A DNA stretch of 64,000 nucleotides, from positions 1,054,001-1,118,000 of the forward strand of contig NZ_CANMNI010000001.1 in the NCBI RefSeq assembly GCF_947499215.1, in the 5' to 3' direction. Within the stretch, counting starts at the first letter, position 1, and every line of letters begins with the position of its first letter. The translations under genes and the position numbers were made by a program. Under the pieces are notes generated by a model, which did not search any database, was not told the origin of the DNA, and saw only the letters and a list, made by a program, of their open reading frames with translations. Source of the DNA: an uncultured Pontibacter sp. (lineage in GTDB: Bacteria > Bacteroidota > Bacteroidia > Cytophagales > Hymenobacteraceae). Positions 34,704 through 41,873 of this stretch are shown here, one piece after another.

Positions 34704-36971
34704 TTACTTAGCCCTTTGCGGCAAGGTATAGCGCAAGCCCACAAAAAACCGCCGGCCCTGCATAGGTGCGTAGTTATACTCCGTGTCGAAGCTATACCCA
34801 TTGGGGTTGTTAATATCCACTCGCTTGTCAAAAGGGTCGAAGGGACGCATGAGTGGATTTTCGGGTAGAAAGTTGAGCAGATTTTTCACGCCGCCGTAGA
34901 TCTCCAGCCCCTCTCCCATAACTTTAGTGGCTTGCAAGTTCTGCAAACTGAACCATGGCGACATCTCTGGCCTGAAATCGTTTTCCTGCACTGGCAAGTG
35001 CATTGGCCCTTTTACACTGCCGGTATAGTCCAGCGTAAGCCCGAGCTGGCGGAAATGGTAAGAAGCCGTGAAGGTACCTGAGAAGCGGGGCGCATGCAAC
35101 TGCGGGATGCGCTCACTCAAACCTTCAGCAGAGTTCTGCATTTGGTATACATCCATCAGGGTAACACCCGCATGCAAGCGCAAAGGGAAGGTAAAAGCGA
35201 GCTCGGTGTTCAAGGCTATACCCTTGGAAACAGCATGCCCGCTCAGGTTATCATAAATGATCAGGTTATTGTCTGTCAGGAAATCTGCGATGATTTTGTT
35301 TGTGAAATAGGTATAGAAAGCGGAGCCCTCCAGATTAATAAAGCCGCTGCCCAGTGGCACGTAGCGTTGGTAATTCAGGTTGGCATTGTAGGACTGTTCA
35401 GGTTTCAGTTCATTGCGAATCACCACTTGGCGGGCACCCGTCAGCGCGGCGTGGTCTTCTGTAAAAAGATTGACTACCCGATAGCCATTGCCGATGCTCA
35501 GGCGGAATATATTGTCTCCGTTTGGCGCCCAACGCATATTGAAGCGTGGCGTCAGGATACTGCCATGCGCTGAGTTGTAGTCGTAGCGCAGGCCTGTGAG
35601 CAGCGTGGTTTTGTCAGAAGCTTTGAATTCGTGCTCTGCAAACAAGCCGGGGAGCGAGGTATTCACAGGTTTGTTTTCTGTTTCCGCGCCCTCGCCACGC
35701 TGCGTAGCCGGTGTGTTGTCGTCGTACCATGTATACCTGTACGCAGAGCCCAAAAGGAATTTGTGTTGAGAGGAGAGTTCCTTGTCCCATACCAACTGAC
35801 CGAAAGCTACCCGCTGCTGGCCTTTGTAAAGCGTTTCGCCGTAGGCCGCGTTCTGAGAATGATCGTTGTAGGAGTAACTCAGCATGATGTGCTCTTGCAC
35901 CGGAAGCTGGTAGGCGCCTAGTATTTCGTAACGTCTGGTATAAACCGACTCGCCGTATATACTGTCTCCTCCCCGGAAGGCAGGCGTCCATTGTAACTCA
36001 CCTCCGAAGCGGTCCTCATAGTAATAGCGGGCCGCCACGTTAGCCACCCTGTTCTGTTTTCGGCTCAGGCTCCACTTATTGAACAGGGAGATACGGTGCT
36101 GTAGCGGTATGTCCGTAAAGTTATCGCCGTTCACATCGCGTCTGTCATTAAACCGAAAATAGTTCGCGCTGAGCATCGTAGACGCCTTGTCCCATTGTTT
36201 GCTATACCCAATGTCTGCGTTGAGTTCATTGTGAGAGGTATAGAACACATCCGCAGCAAGGCGGGGGGCTGTGAGTGGGCTTTTGGTGATGATGTTAATG
36301 AGACCGGCGACTGCCTCAGAGCCGTACAGCGTCGAAGCCGGTCCCTTCACTATTTCTACCCGCTCGATCAGGCTGTTAGGTATACCGCTTAGACCATACA
36401 CTGTCGACAGCGCGCTTACAATCGGCATGCCATCTATAAGCACCATGGTATAGGAGCCTTCCATGCCATTGATGTGAATGTCGCCCGTACCACAGACGTT
36501 GCAGTTAATCTGGGGCTGTACCCCGTTCACAATCTCCAGCGCCTCAAATATGGCCGGTGTCGGGTTTTTCTGAAAATAACGGGGCGTATAAATCTCCACG
36601 GGCACTGTCGACTCCAGCAAGTAGGTCTCGCGCATATTCCCTGTCACGACGACTTCGCTTAGCCGGGCATCCTGTTGCTGCAGCATCACCTGTACAGTGA
36701 TGACTTCGCCTGCATCTACTGCCACAGTCTTTTCGGTTGGCCGGTAGCCCACCGCCGATAACTTTAATTGATGCTCACCTGCCGGAACCAGTGCCAACTC
36801 AAATTTGCCGTGCTCATCGGCTGTCGCTCCTATAGTTGTACCTACCACCCCTATACTGGCAAATGCTGCAGGCCCTTCATTTGTCCTCACCTCCCCCCTA
36901 ATACTCCCGGTTTGAGCGCTTACCAACCAAGGTAACAGTAAAAACATACCCAGCAGGTATAAATATCTCAT
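34704..36971 (-). CDS. TonB-dependent outer-membrane receptor (FecA/cobalamin/heme-like group)
   Basis: 755-residue receptor: signal peptide to about residue 19, carboxypeptidase-regulatory domain (25-100, SIRGEVRTNEGPAAFASIGV), plug with EIVNGVQPQINCNVCGTGDI (Cys157 and Cys160) and GSYTMVLIDGMPIVSALSTV, then barrel ending VGLRYTLPQRAK. The CxxC pair in the plug is conserved in this branch in my memory; the substrate is unclear (iron chelate, heme or copper). The upstream region contains several palindromes and a motif shared with the siderophore receptor and PepSY genes at 55-58 kb, so iron control is likely. Confidence 0.92.
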   Translation of the reverse strand: MRYLYLLGMFLLLPWLVSAQTGSIRGEVRTNEGPAAFASIGVVGTTIGATADEHGKFELALVPAGEHQLKLSAVGYRPTEKTVAVDAGEVITVQVMLQQQDARLSEVVVTGNMRETYLLESTVPVEIYTPRYFQKNPTPAIFEALEIVNGVQPQINCNVCGTGDIHINGMEGSYTMVLIDGMPIVSALSTVYGLSGIPNSLIERVEIVKGPASTLYGSEAVAGLINIITKSPLTAPRLAADVFYTSHNELNADIGYSKQWDKASTMLSANYFRFNDRRDVNGDNFTDIPLQHRISLFNKWSLSRKQNRVANVAARYYYEDRFGGELQWTPAFRGGDSIYGESVYTRRYEILGAYQLPVQEHIMLSYSYNDHSQNAAYGETLYKGQQRVAFGQLVWDKELSSQHKFLLGSAYRYTWYDDNTPATQRGEGAETENKPVNTSLPGLFAEHEFKASDKTTLLTGLRYDYNSAHGSILTPRFNMRWAPNGDNIFRLSIGNGYRVVNLFTEDHAALTGARQVVIRNELKPEQSYNANLNYQRYVPLGSGFINLEGSAFYTYFTNKIIADFLTDNNLIIYDNLSGHAVSKGIALNTELAFTFPLRLHAGVTLMDVYQMQNSAEGLSERIPQLHAPRFSGTFTASYHFRQLGLTLDYTGSVKGPMHLPVQENDFRPEMSPWFSLQNLQATKVMGEGLEIYGGVKNLLNFLPENPLMRPFDPFDKRVDINNPNGYSFDTEYNYAPMQGRRFFVGLRYTLPQRAK

Positions 36972-36988
36972 AAGTTCAAATGAATAAG

Positions 36989-37003
36989 TTTAATCTAATC
37001 ATA
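36989..37003. promoter_or_regulatory. Shared iron-type motif TTTAATCTAATCATA
   Basis: Ends 18 bases before the receptor start codon on the plus strand. Compare TTTAGACTAATTATA at 58292 and TTAAGACTAAGTATA at 55784. Consensus TTwArwCTAAkyATA (w=A/T, r=A/G, k=G/T, y=C/T). Confidence 0.55.
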
Positions 37004-37012
37004 CTACGAGAC

Positions 37013-37036
37013 AAACTTAAACAAAAGTTTAAGTTT
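37013..37036. promoter_or_regulatory. Inverted repeat on the TonB receptor promoter core
   Basis: Perfect ten-base arms AAACTTAAAC (37013-37022) and GTTTAAGTTT (37027-37036) with AAAA between. It overlaps a minus-strand TAAGTTTG core at 37012-37019, so a bound repressor would block the promoter of the receptor at 36971. Confidence 0.65.
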
Positions 37037-37048
37037 ATTTAATTTATG

Positions 37049-37066
37049 TTTTAGATTCATCTAAAA
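37049..37066. promoter_or_regulatory. 18-base palindrome TTTTAGATTCATCTAAAA
   Basis: Perfect eight-base arms with two bases between. It resembles TTTAG...CTAAA operators bound by DtxR/MntR-type metal repressors, but no such regulator is in the window. Confidence 0.55.
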
Positions 37067-37194
37067 TTAACAAATCACTCAGAGCTTTGTTATACAATAG
37101 CTGAGGTAACTATTTGTATTAAATGCACTTATCAAGTCGGCAATTAAAAAATTGTACTTATATGGCAGGTTGCAGAAACCTTATGCATAGCTAC

Positions 37195-37214
37195 TATTGT
37201 TGCCTATAACAATA
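37195..37214. promoter_or_regulatory. Inverted repeat TATTGTT-N6-AACAATA
   Basis: Seven-base perfect arms. It lies about 224 bases from the receptor gene and 144 from the ABC gene, so its target is unclear. Confidence 0.35.
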
Positions 37215-37320
37215 ACAGGAACATAAGAATTATCGGTCACAGTCTGCAGTATGCTTAACAATCATGGCATTATGTTTGGACTATTCCGAGCGCATCGCTA
37301 ACTTTATACCTGATTATTAA

Positions 37321-37336
37321 ATAGTTATATAACTAT
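37321..37336. promoter_or_regulatory. Perfect 16-base palindrome ATAGTTATATAACTAT
   Basis: Sits 22 bases before the ABC ATPase start codon, in the leader, where an operator would act on that pair. No regulator gene is adjacent. Confidence 0.5.
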
Positions 37337-37357
37337 ATTTTAGCCGAAGAACGAATT

Positions 37358-38119
37358 ATGAGCATCGAGATAAAGGGACTATCCAAAGCGTATGGCCGCA
37401 AGAACGTGCTGCAGTCGCTTGACATGACAATAGAACAGGGTCAGTGCTATTGCCTTTTGGGAAAAAACGGAGTGGGTAAAAGCACTTTCCTCAACAGCAT
37501 TCTCGATCTCATTAAACCTGATGAAGGCTCCATCACCCTTTTCGGCAAAGACTACCTTACGGACAGCCTTGAGGTAAAGCAGGACCTAGGCGCTCTTTGC
37601 GAAGACAATCCTTTAATTGAGGAATTCACCGGTCTGGAGTATCTCAACTTCGTAGCGAAGCTTTATAAGTTGCCTGAGGCGGAAGCACAGCAGCGCATCA
37701 GCAGTCTAACCAACTATTTCTTTACCGATAGAGAGTCGCTGCACAAGAACATCGCGGGCTACTCTACCGGCATGAAAAAGAAAGTAGGCATTGTAGCCGC
37801 CATCCTGCACAAGCCTCGTGTTTTGATCCTTGATGAGCCTTTTACGGGCCTTGACCCGATCGCGGCGCAACTGCTCGTGAAGCTGATTCGCAATTACAGC
37901 ACGCCAAACCGGGTGGTGCTGATCTCTTCGCATGACTTGAATTATGTGGAGCGCGTTGCCACGCACATCGGCGTGCTCAACGATGGCCAGTTAATGTACA
38001 ACGGCACGGTGCAGGAGTTCACCATGAACGGCGAGGCCCTGATCGATCAGGCGCTCTTCCAGCTGCTACTCCCTCACCATACCTCCGCCGACGCCGACAT
38101 AGACTGGATGTTGAATTAG
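37358..38119 (+). CDS. ABC transporter ATP-binding protein
   Basis: ATPase subunit of an ABC exporter-type system. Walker A LLGKNGVGKSTF (Lys41), signature YSTGMKKKV, Walker B VLILDEPFTGLDP and the switch His in SSHDLNYVE are intact. It lies before a multi-helix membrane protein gene that is its likely partner. The substrate is unknown; the YtrA-like GntR operon at 59 kb has a similar ATPase, but this copy has no regulator gene nearby. Confidence 0.92.
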   Translation: MSIEIKGLSKAYGRKNVLQSLDMTIEQGQCYCLLGKNGVGKSTFLNSILDLIKPDEGSITLFGKDYLTDSLEVKQDLGALCEDNPLIEEFTGLEYLNFVAKLYKLPEAEAQQRISSLTNYFFTDRESLHKNIAGYSTGMKKKVGIVAAILHKPRVLILDEPFTGLDPIAAQLLVKLIRNYSTPNRVVLISSHDLNYVERVATHIGVLNDGQLMYNGTVQEFTMNGEALIDQALFQLLLPHHTSADADIDWMLN

Positions 38120-38132
38120 TTAGAGCGTTTTA

Positions 38133-38196
38133 GAGTTTAGGAGTTCAAGATTCAAGAGCACTCTTAAACCCCCTCAACCCTCAAACTCCTAAACTC
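38133..38196 (+). repeat. Inverted repeat inside the ABC operon
   Basis: Arms GAGTTTAGGAGTT (38133-38145) and AACTCCTAAACTC (38184-38196) can form a 13-base-pair stem with a 38-base loop between the ATPase and permease genes. There is no T run, so it is more like an mRNA-stabilising or REP-like hairpin than a terminator. Confidence 0.6.
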
Positions 38197-38202
38197 ATTT
38201 AA

Positions 38203-39561
38203 ATGGACCTAATCCTATATTCTTGCAAGGCGAGACTGAACAGCTATTTCCGACAGAAGAAGCTGCAGCGTGTGCTGTTGCTGGCGTTGGGAATCGTGCT
38301 GTCGGGTTTCTATGCATGGCTGTTCACTTATTTGTTGCAGCAGGCTCGTGAGGGTGGCTTGAATATGGACGTGAGCGAGATGCTAGGATATACCAACCTG
38401 CTCCTGCTCGCCTTTACCATACTGCGCGGCTTTTTCCCGGCCTATATCCCAAAAGCCGACTTTATCAACCGCATCTACCCCATCAAACCGCTAAAGCGCT
38501 TCTCAACGGAGCTAGTAGTGGAACTGGTGTCGCCCTTCTATTTCGTGCTGCTCAATTTCCTGTTGCTGCTTTTCATGATGTCGCCGGATTATACCTTCCT
38601 GCATTTCATACAAAGCTTTCTGGTATTCCTGACGGCCCATATCACAAGGCGTTCGCTACAGATCTTTATCGAGCGGCGGATTAACTGGCGTAGTTTTATG
38701 TTTTGGGGAGCGGTAGTTATGACAGGGGCCTTTATAGCTTTAGAAGCCCGTGCACCCATGTTTGAACCGGTTAATTCGGTTATGATGCTGGTTGTGCACT
38801 TTGTATCTCTGTCAGCTTTCCTGATAGCAAATTACCTGCTCGAGCAAGCCGCTTATGAACCGAAGCGCCGCACCGTTAACTACAGCAGCGACGCTCGCCG
38901 CAGCCTTGGCTGGCGCCTGTTCAAGAACCATAAAATGGCCAAGCAACTCCTGCTCTTCGGATTGGGCTTTAAGGTGCTTATGCTAGGTATAGATGCCACC
39001 GTATACATGGCCAAGGGCGTGCACATGTTCGACAAGAATATGTCGCTGTGGCTGTTCGTGGGCCCACTCGTAATCTATACCTATGTGTTCAACAATGTGT
39101 GGGGCTTCTACAAGAACCTCTGGCTGACGACCGAGCGGGCCACCGGCGACTATAAGACTTTTCTGAAAGCGAGTCTGATGCCGCTGCGCATGCCGCTCCT
39201 GATTGATGCCGCCATCGTGGTGCTTTATGTGGCTTTCTTTAACCACGAGCAGGCTACCTTTATACTACTTATGTACAGCGGTGCGGTTATGGTACTCACT
39301 CCGATCGGAATCATTGCTTCGTTTACGAGTCCGAAGATGGTAAAGGGCGGTATTCTGAGTTTCAGCGCCAAGACCTCGTATCTGTATAGCTTTATCTCGA
39401 TTCTACTATTAGGCCTGCTGTTTCTGCCACTTCTGCACCCGATGCTGTACATGGTATACCCGGTGGTAATTGCCCTGACACTGTTTGCGATGGTGGCTGT
39501 GCTGCAGGAGTACAAGCACTATAAGTACAAGCTGTTCGAAACACTCTATAAGACTGAGTAA
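38203..39561 (+). CDS. Multi-pass membrane protein, probable ABC permease partner
   Basis: 452-residue protein with about ten hydrophobic segments (VLLLALGIVLSGFYAWLFTY, LLLLFMMSP, FIQSFLVFLTAHI, GAVVMTGAFIAL, LLFGLGFKVLMLGI and others). Position after the ABC ATPase gene is the main clue; no permease signature is recognised. A long hairpin terminator follows at 39621. It could also be an unrelated membrane protein. Confidence 0.75.
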   Translation: MDLILYSCKARLNSYFRQKKLQRVLLLALGIVLSGFYAWLFTYLLQQAREGGLNMDVSEMLGYTNLLLLAFTILRGFFPAYIPKADFINRIYPIKPLKRFSTELVVELVSPFYFVLLNFLLLLFMMSPDYTFLHFIQSFLVFLTAHITRRSLQIFIERRINWRSFMFWGAVVMTGAFIALEARAPMFEPVNSVMMLVVHFVSLSAFLIANYLLEQAAYEPKRRTVNYSSDARRSLGWRLFKNHKMAKQLLLFGLGFKVLMLGIDATVYMAKGVHMFDKNMSLWLFVGPLVIYTYVFNNVWGFYKNLWLTTERATGDYKTFLKASLMPLRMPLLIDAAIVVLYVAFFNHEQATFILLMYSGAVMVLTPIGIIASFTSPKMVKGGILSFSAKTSYLYSFISILLLGLLFLPLLHPMLYMVYPVVIALTLFAMVAVLQEYKHYKYKLFETLYKTE

Positions 39562-39620
39562 CAGGTCTGCGTCACTAGTGGTAAAGTCCTTGAGGGGCTG
39601 TTAGAATTCAATCAAAGACT

Positions 39621-39669
39621 AAAAAAGAAAGAGGCTGTTTACTTGCGTAAACAGCCTCTTTCTTTTTTA
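39621..39669. terminator. Strong bidirectional terminator
   Basis: Stem AAAGAGGCTGTTTA with TAAACAGCCTCTTT and long A and T runs. It stops the ABC operon on the plus strand and the tRNA-Lys gene on the minus strand. Confidence 0.92.
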
Positions 39670-39670
39670 G

Positions 39671-39743
39671 TGATCCCGCTGGGATTCGAACCCAGGACCC
39701 ATACATTAAAAGTGTATTGCTCTACCAGCTGAGCTACAGAATC
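39671..39743 (-). tRNA. tRNA-Lys (anticodon UUU), copy 1
   Basis: Complete cloverleaf: D arm GTAGCTCAGCTGGTAGAGC, anticodon loop CTTTTAA with anticodon TTT, T arm CCTGGGTTCGAATCCCAG. CCA is not encoded. It is identical to the two copies at 40727 and 40859. Confidence 0.98.
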
Positions 39744-39770
39744 AATTATATTATACCCGTGATGGGAGTG

Positions 39771-39801
39771 CAAAAGTAGTGGTTTTTCTATTAATCACAA
39801 A
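39771..39801 (-). promoter_or_regulatory. Promoter of tRNA-Lys copy 1 (TTTG-N19-TACTTTTG)
   Basis: Minus strand: TTTG at 39798-39801, 19 bases, TACTTTTG at 39771-39778. Core and spacing are the consensus form, 28 bases ahead of the tRNA. Confidence 0.88.
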
Positions 39802-39994
39802 ACCATGTTGGAATATACACGCTACTACCGGTATCTGATTAAAACGCCACAACACATTTTTGGTTTAAAAACCCTAAGCATCAGCGCTCTAGCAACAGGT
39901 ATAGAATTTCGTGAACTACAAAAGAAAATAGTTACTCCCAGTCTTATTCGTCTGCTGCTTTAAAGAAAAAGGCCTGCTCACTAAAGATTGCTAG

Positions 39995-40609
39995 CTAAGC
40001 GGGCATCAGCTCACTCAGATCCAACACCTCCACTTCTACGTTTGCCTGCGCTTCCAACTTGAGTAACATCCGATTCTGTTTGGGGGTGATGTCCTGCACG
40101 CGCACTTCCTCTACCGCGCCCAACAGCTTAAGCCCTTTCAGCTCAAGTCCCTTTTCCAATAGGCCGTTGGCCTTTGTCAGTTCCCGCTCTATTATTTCCT
40201 GCAGGTTGACTCTCGCTTTTTGTATGATCTGGTTGTAGGCCACTCTATTTACGAGCACCTCTAAGGAGGAATTGTAAAAGCTGCTGGAAGTCTGGGACTG
40301 CATGTTGAACTTCCGAACAAACACCTGTTGTGTGGCATTGTCGTATCCCGGTGTGGCCTGTACATACAACTCCACGTTGTCCCGTTTCAGGATGGTGCGC
40401 AGTATGCGGATTCTTACTTTCAAGAAGATGTCACCGGCGCCCGAGCTGCTGCCCGCCAGCCCGACATCCAGTATCTGGGCGTATGGAGAAGCCTCACTGT
40501 CCTCTGTAGGTTTGGGAATAAACTCTCCTACCAGTTGCTTCTTCAGTACACCTTCTAGGGCGGAATAGGAAATGGATACAGGTACTTGAATCTTGACAAA
40601 GTTTTCCAT
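39995..40609 (-). CDS. Hypothetical protein, possibly DUF4403-like
   Basis: 204-residue protein with no signal or membrane segment. The middle and C-terminal part (NVELYVQATPGYDNATQQVF, FYNSSLEVLVNRVAYNQII, ERELTKANGLLEKGLELKGL) looks like the lipid-binding-like repeats of the DUF4403 family, but at less than half the usual length. I treat this family call as weak. It starts at ATG 40609 and has no clear promoter. Confidence 0.65.
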   Translation of the reverse strand: MENFVKIQVPVSISYSALEGVLKKQLVGEFIPKPTEDSEASPYAQILDVGLAGSSSGAGDIFLKVRIRILRTILKRDNVELYVQATPGYDNATQQVFVRKFNMQSQTSSSFYNSSLEVLVNRVAYNQIIQKARVNLQEIIERELTKANGLLEKGLELKGLKLLGAVEEVRVQDITPKQNRMLLKLEAQANVEVEVLDLSELMPA

Positions 40610-40687
40610 GGATAAACTTTAGATATGCTTTGGCATATATAAACCTGAAACTGTGCGAAGAGTTACAGACTTACCACTAGTAGAAAT

Positions 40688-40721
40688 AAAAAAAGCCCCA
40701 AACACAGGTTTGAGGCTTTCT
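40688..40721 (-). terminator. Terminator after the tandem tRNA-Lys pair
   Basis: Minus-strand stem AAAGCCTCAAAC with GTTTGGGGCTTT (one mismatch), then a T run; it ends the tRNA-Lys copy 2 transcript. Confidence 0.85.
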
Positions 40722-40726
40722 ATTTG

Positions 40727-40799
40727 TGATCCCGCTGGGATTCGAACCCAGGACCCATACATTAAAAGTGTATTGCTCTACCAGCTGAGCTACAGAATC
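40727..40799 (-). tRNA. tRNA-Lys (anticodon UUU), copy 2
   Basis: 73-base sequence identical to copy 1. No promoter core lies just upstream, so it is probably transcribed from the copy 3 promoter and read through the hairpin at 40823. Confidence 0.98.
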
Positions 40800-40822
40800 G
40801 GTACTATTTTGTTAGTTGGTAA

Positions 40823-40853
40823 AAAAACCTCTCTACCTAAATAGAGAGGTTTT
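40823..40853 (-). terminator. Hairpin between tandem tRNA-Lys genes (possible attenuator)
   Basis: Arms AACCTCTCT and AGAGAGGTT with T-rich flank on the minus strand. If it ends transcription, copy 2 needs another promoter, which I do not see; it may be a leaky terminator or processing site. Confidence 0.6.
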
Positions 40854-40858
40854 ACTTG

Positions 40859-40931
40859 TGATCCCGCTGGGATTCGAACCCAGGACCCATACATTAAAAG
40901 TGTATTGCTCTACCAGCTGAGCTACAGAATC
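40859..40931 (-). tRNA. tRNA-Lys (anticodon UUU), copy 3
   Basis: Third identical tRNA-Lys(UUU), first in the minus-strand transcript, served by the promoter at 40978-41008. Confidence 0.98.
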
Positions 40932-40977
40932 TTTTTACTAACTTGCATTCCCAAGGGCGTTTCCCTTAATTGCGTTG

Positions 40978-41008
40978 CAAAAGTAATAGCTATCTGTTTA
41001 AATGCAAA
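40978..41008 (-). promoter_or_regulatory. Promoter of the tandem tRNA-Lys genes (TTTG-N19-TACTTTTG)
   Basis: Minus strand: TTTG at 41005-41008, 19 bases, TACTTTTG at 40978-40985. The -33 element lies within the first codons of the plus-strand gene that starts at 41002. Confidence 0.88.
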
Positions 41009-41736
41009 ATCTTTGGTTCAAAATATCTGGTTTTTTGCTCCTTTTTTTGGCGCTGAACACCGAACCAGTTTATAGTCAGCCAGATACTAAAACCCTTTCT
41101 CAGGCCGATTCACTGTTCAACAGCCAACAATACACCGAGGCCTTTGTGCTCTACGATTCTTTGCTGCAGCAGCAACTCTACTCTCCGCAGATGCTCCTCA
41201 AAATGGCTTATATACGGGAGAGTCTCCGTGACTATACCGGTGCCATGTACTACCTGCATCTGTTCTACAAAAAGCAACCAAGCCGTTCTGTGCTTAAAAA
41301 GATGGAAGAACTGGGCCAGACGCACCGCCTGAATGGGTATGAATACAACGACCTGCAGTTCTTTAAAACACAATTCAGCAAGCACTACATGCGCATACTG
41401 GAGCTTATGCTCTTAGCCGCCGTGGTCACTGTAACGGTCATGTTCGTGAGCTGGCGTAAGGGCCACCGCTTTAGCCGGGCATTCAAGACCGGCTTTGTGC
41501 TATACCTCCTTTTCATCCTCTATTATATCAACTTCCTCAACCTAGGCGATGAGGGCATCATCCGAAACGACCAAGTGGCGATCATGTCGGCGCCGTCAGC
41601 CGGGGCCACATGGCTGGCAACCGTCTCACAAGGACATAAAGTGCCCATCATAGGCGAACAGGATATTTGGTACGAGATCCGCTGGAAAGGCCAGAAAGCC
41701 TATGTTCGCAAGCATAATTTGCTTGAACTGCCCTAG
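41002..41736 (+). CDS. Envelope protein with signal peptide, TPR-like repeat, two membrane helices and SH3-like end
   Basis: 244 residues: signal peptide (FLLLFLALNTEPVYSQ), helical TPR-like region (about 30-110, SLFNSQQYTEAFVLYDSLLQ), membrane helices at about 132-150 and 163-180, and an SH3b-like C-terminus (AIMSAPSAGATWLATVSQGH then KVPIIGEQDIWYEIRWKGQK). The layout recalls BatE-type proteins of Bacteroidota aerotolerance loci, though no Bat neighbours are here. The -33 box of the tandem tRNA promoter lies in its first codons. Confidence 0.75.
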   Translation: MQNLWFKISGFLLLFLALNTEPVYSQPDTKTLSQADSLFNSQQYTEAFVLYDSLLQQQLYSPQMLLKMAYIRESLRDYTGAMYYLHLFYKKQPSRSVLKKMEELGQTHRLNGYEYNDLQFFKTQFSKHYMRILELMLLAAVVTVTVMFVSWRKGHRFSRAFKTGFVLYLLFILYYINFLNLGDEGIIRNDQVAIMSAPSAGATWLATVSQGHKVPIIGEQDIWYEIRWKGQKAYVRKHNLLELP

Positions 41737-41873
41737 CATTACTCATTTTAGGCACTGACGCACTTCCTCTTAATTAGGCAGCAGGATATTTTTTTTATTA
41801 AATGCAGACAAGTATATAATTTTCAATATATTTATCAGCTTTATTAAATTATATCCATTCATCTTGCCTTTAT

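Larger units (their letters stand above)
36972..37357. other. Divergent regulatory region of the TonB receptor and ABC genes
   Basis: Very AT-rich control region with at least four dyads: the iron-type motif at 36989-37003; arms AAACTTAAAC and GTTTAAGTTT at 37013-37036; the 18-base palindrome at 37049-37066; arms TATTGTT and AACAATA at 37195-37214; and a 16-base palindrome at 37321-37336. No coding sequence seen. Confidence 0.7.

Noticed and set aside
40653..40844. 63-residue frame across tRNA-Lys copy 2
   Set aside because: It is a translation of the tRNA gene and its hairpins.
39671..40931. Direct repeats of 73 bases that could be read as a CRISPR or duplication
   Set aside because: The three units fold as perfect tRNA-Lys genes and the spacing is irregular, so they are tRNA copies.
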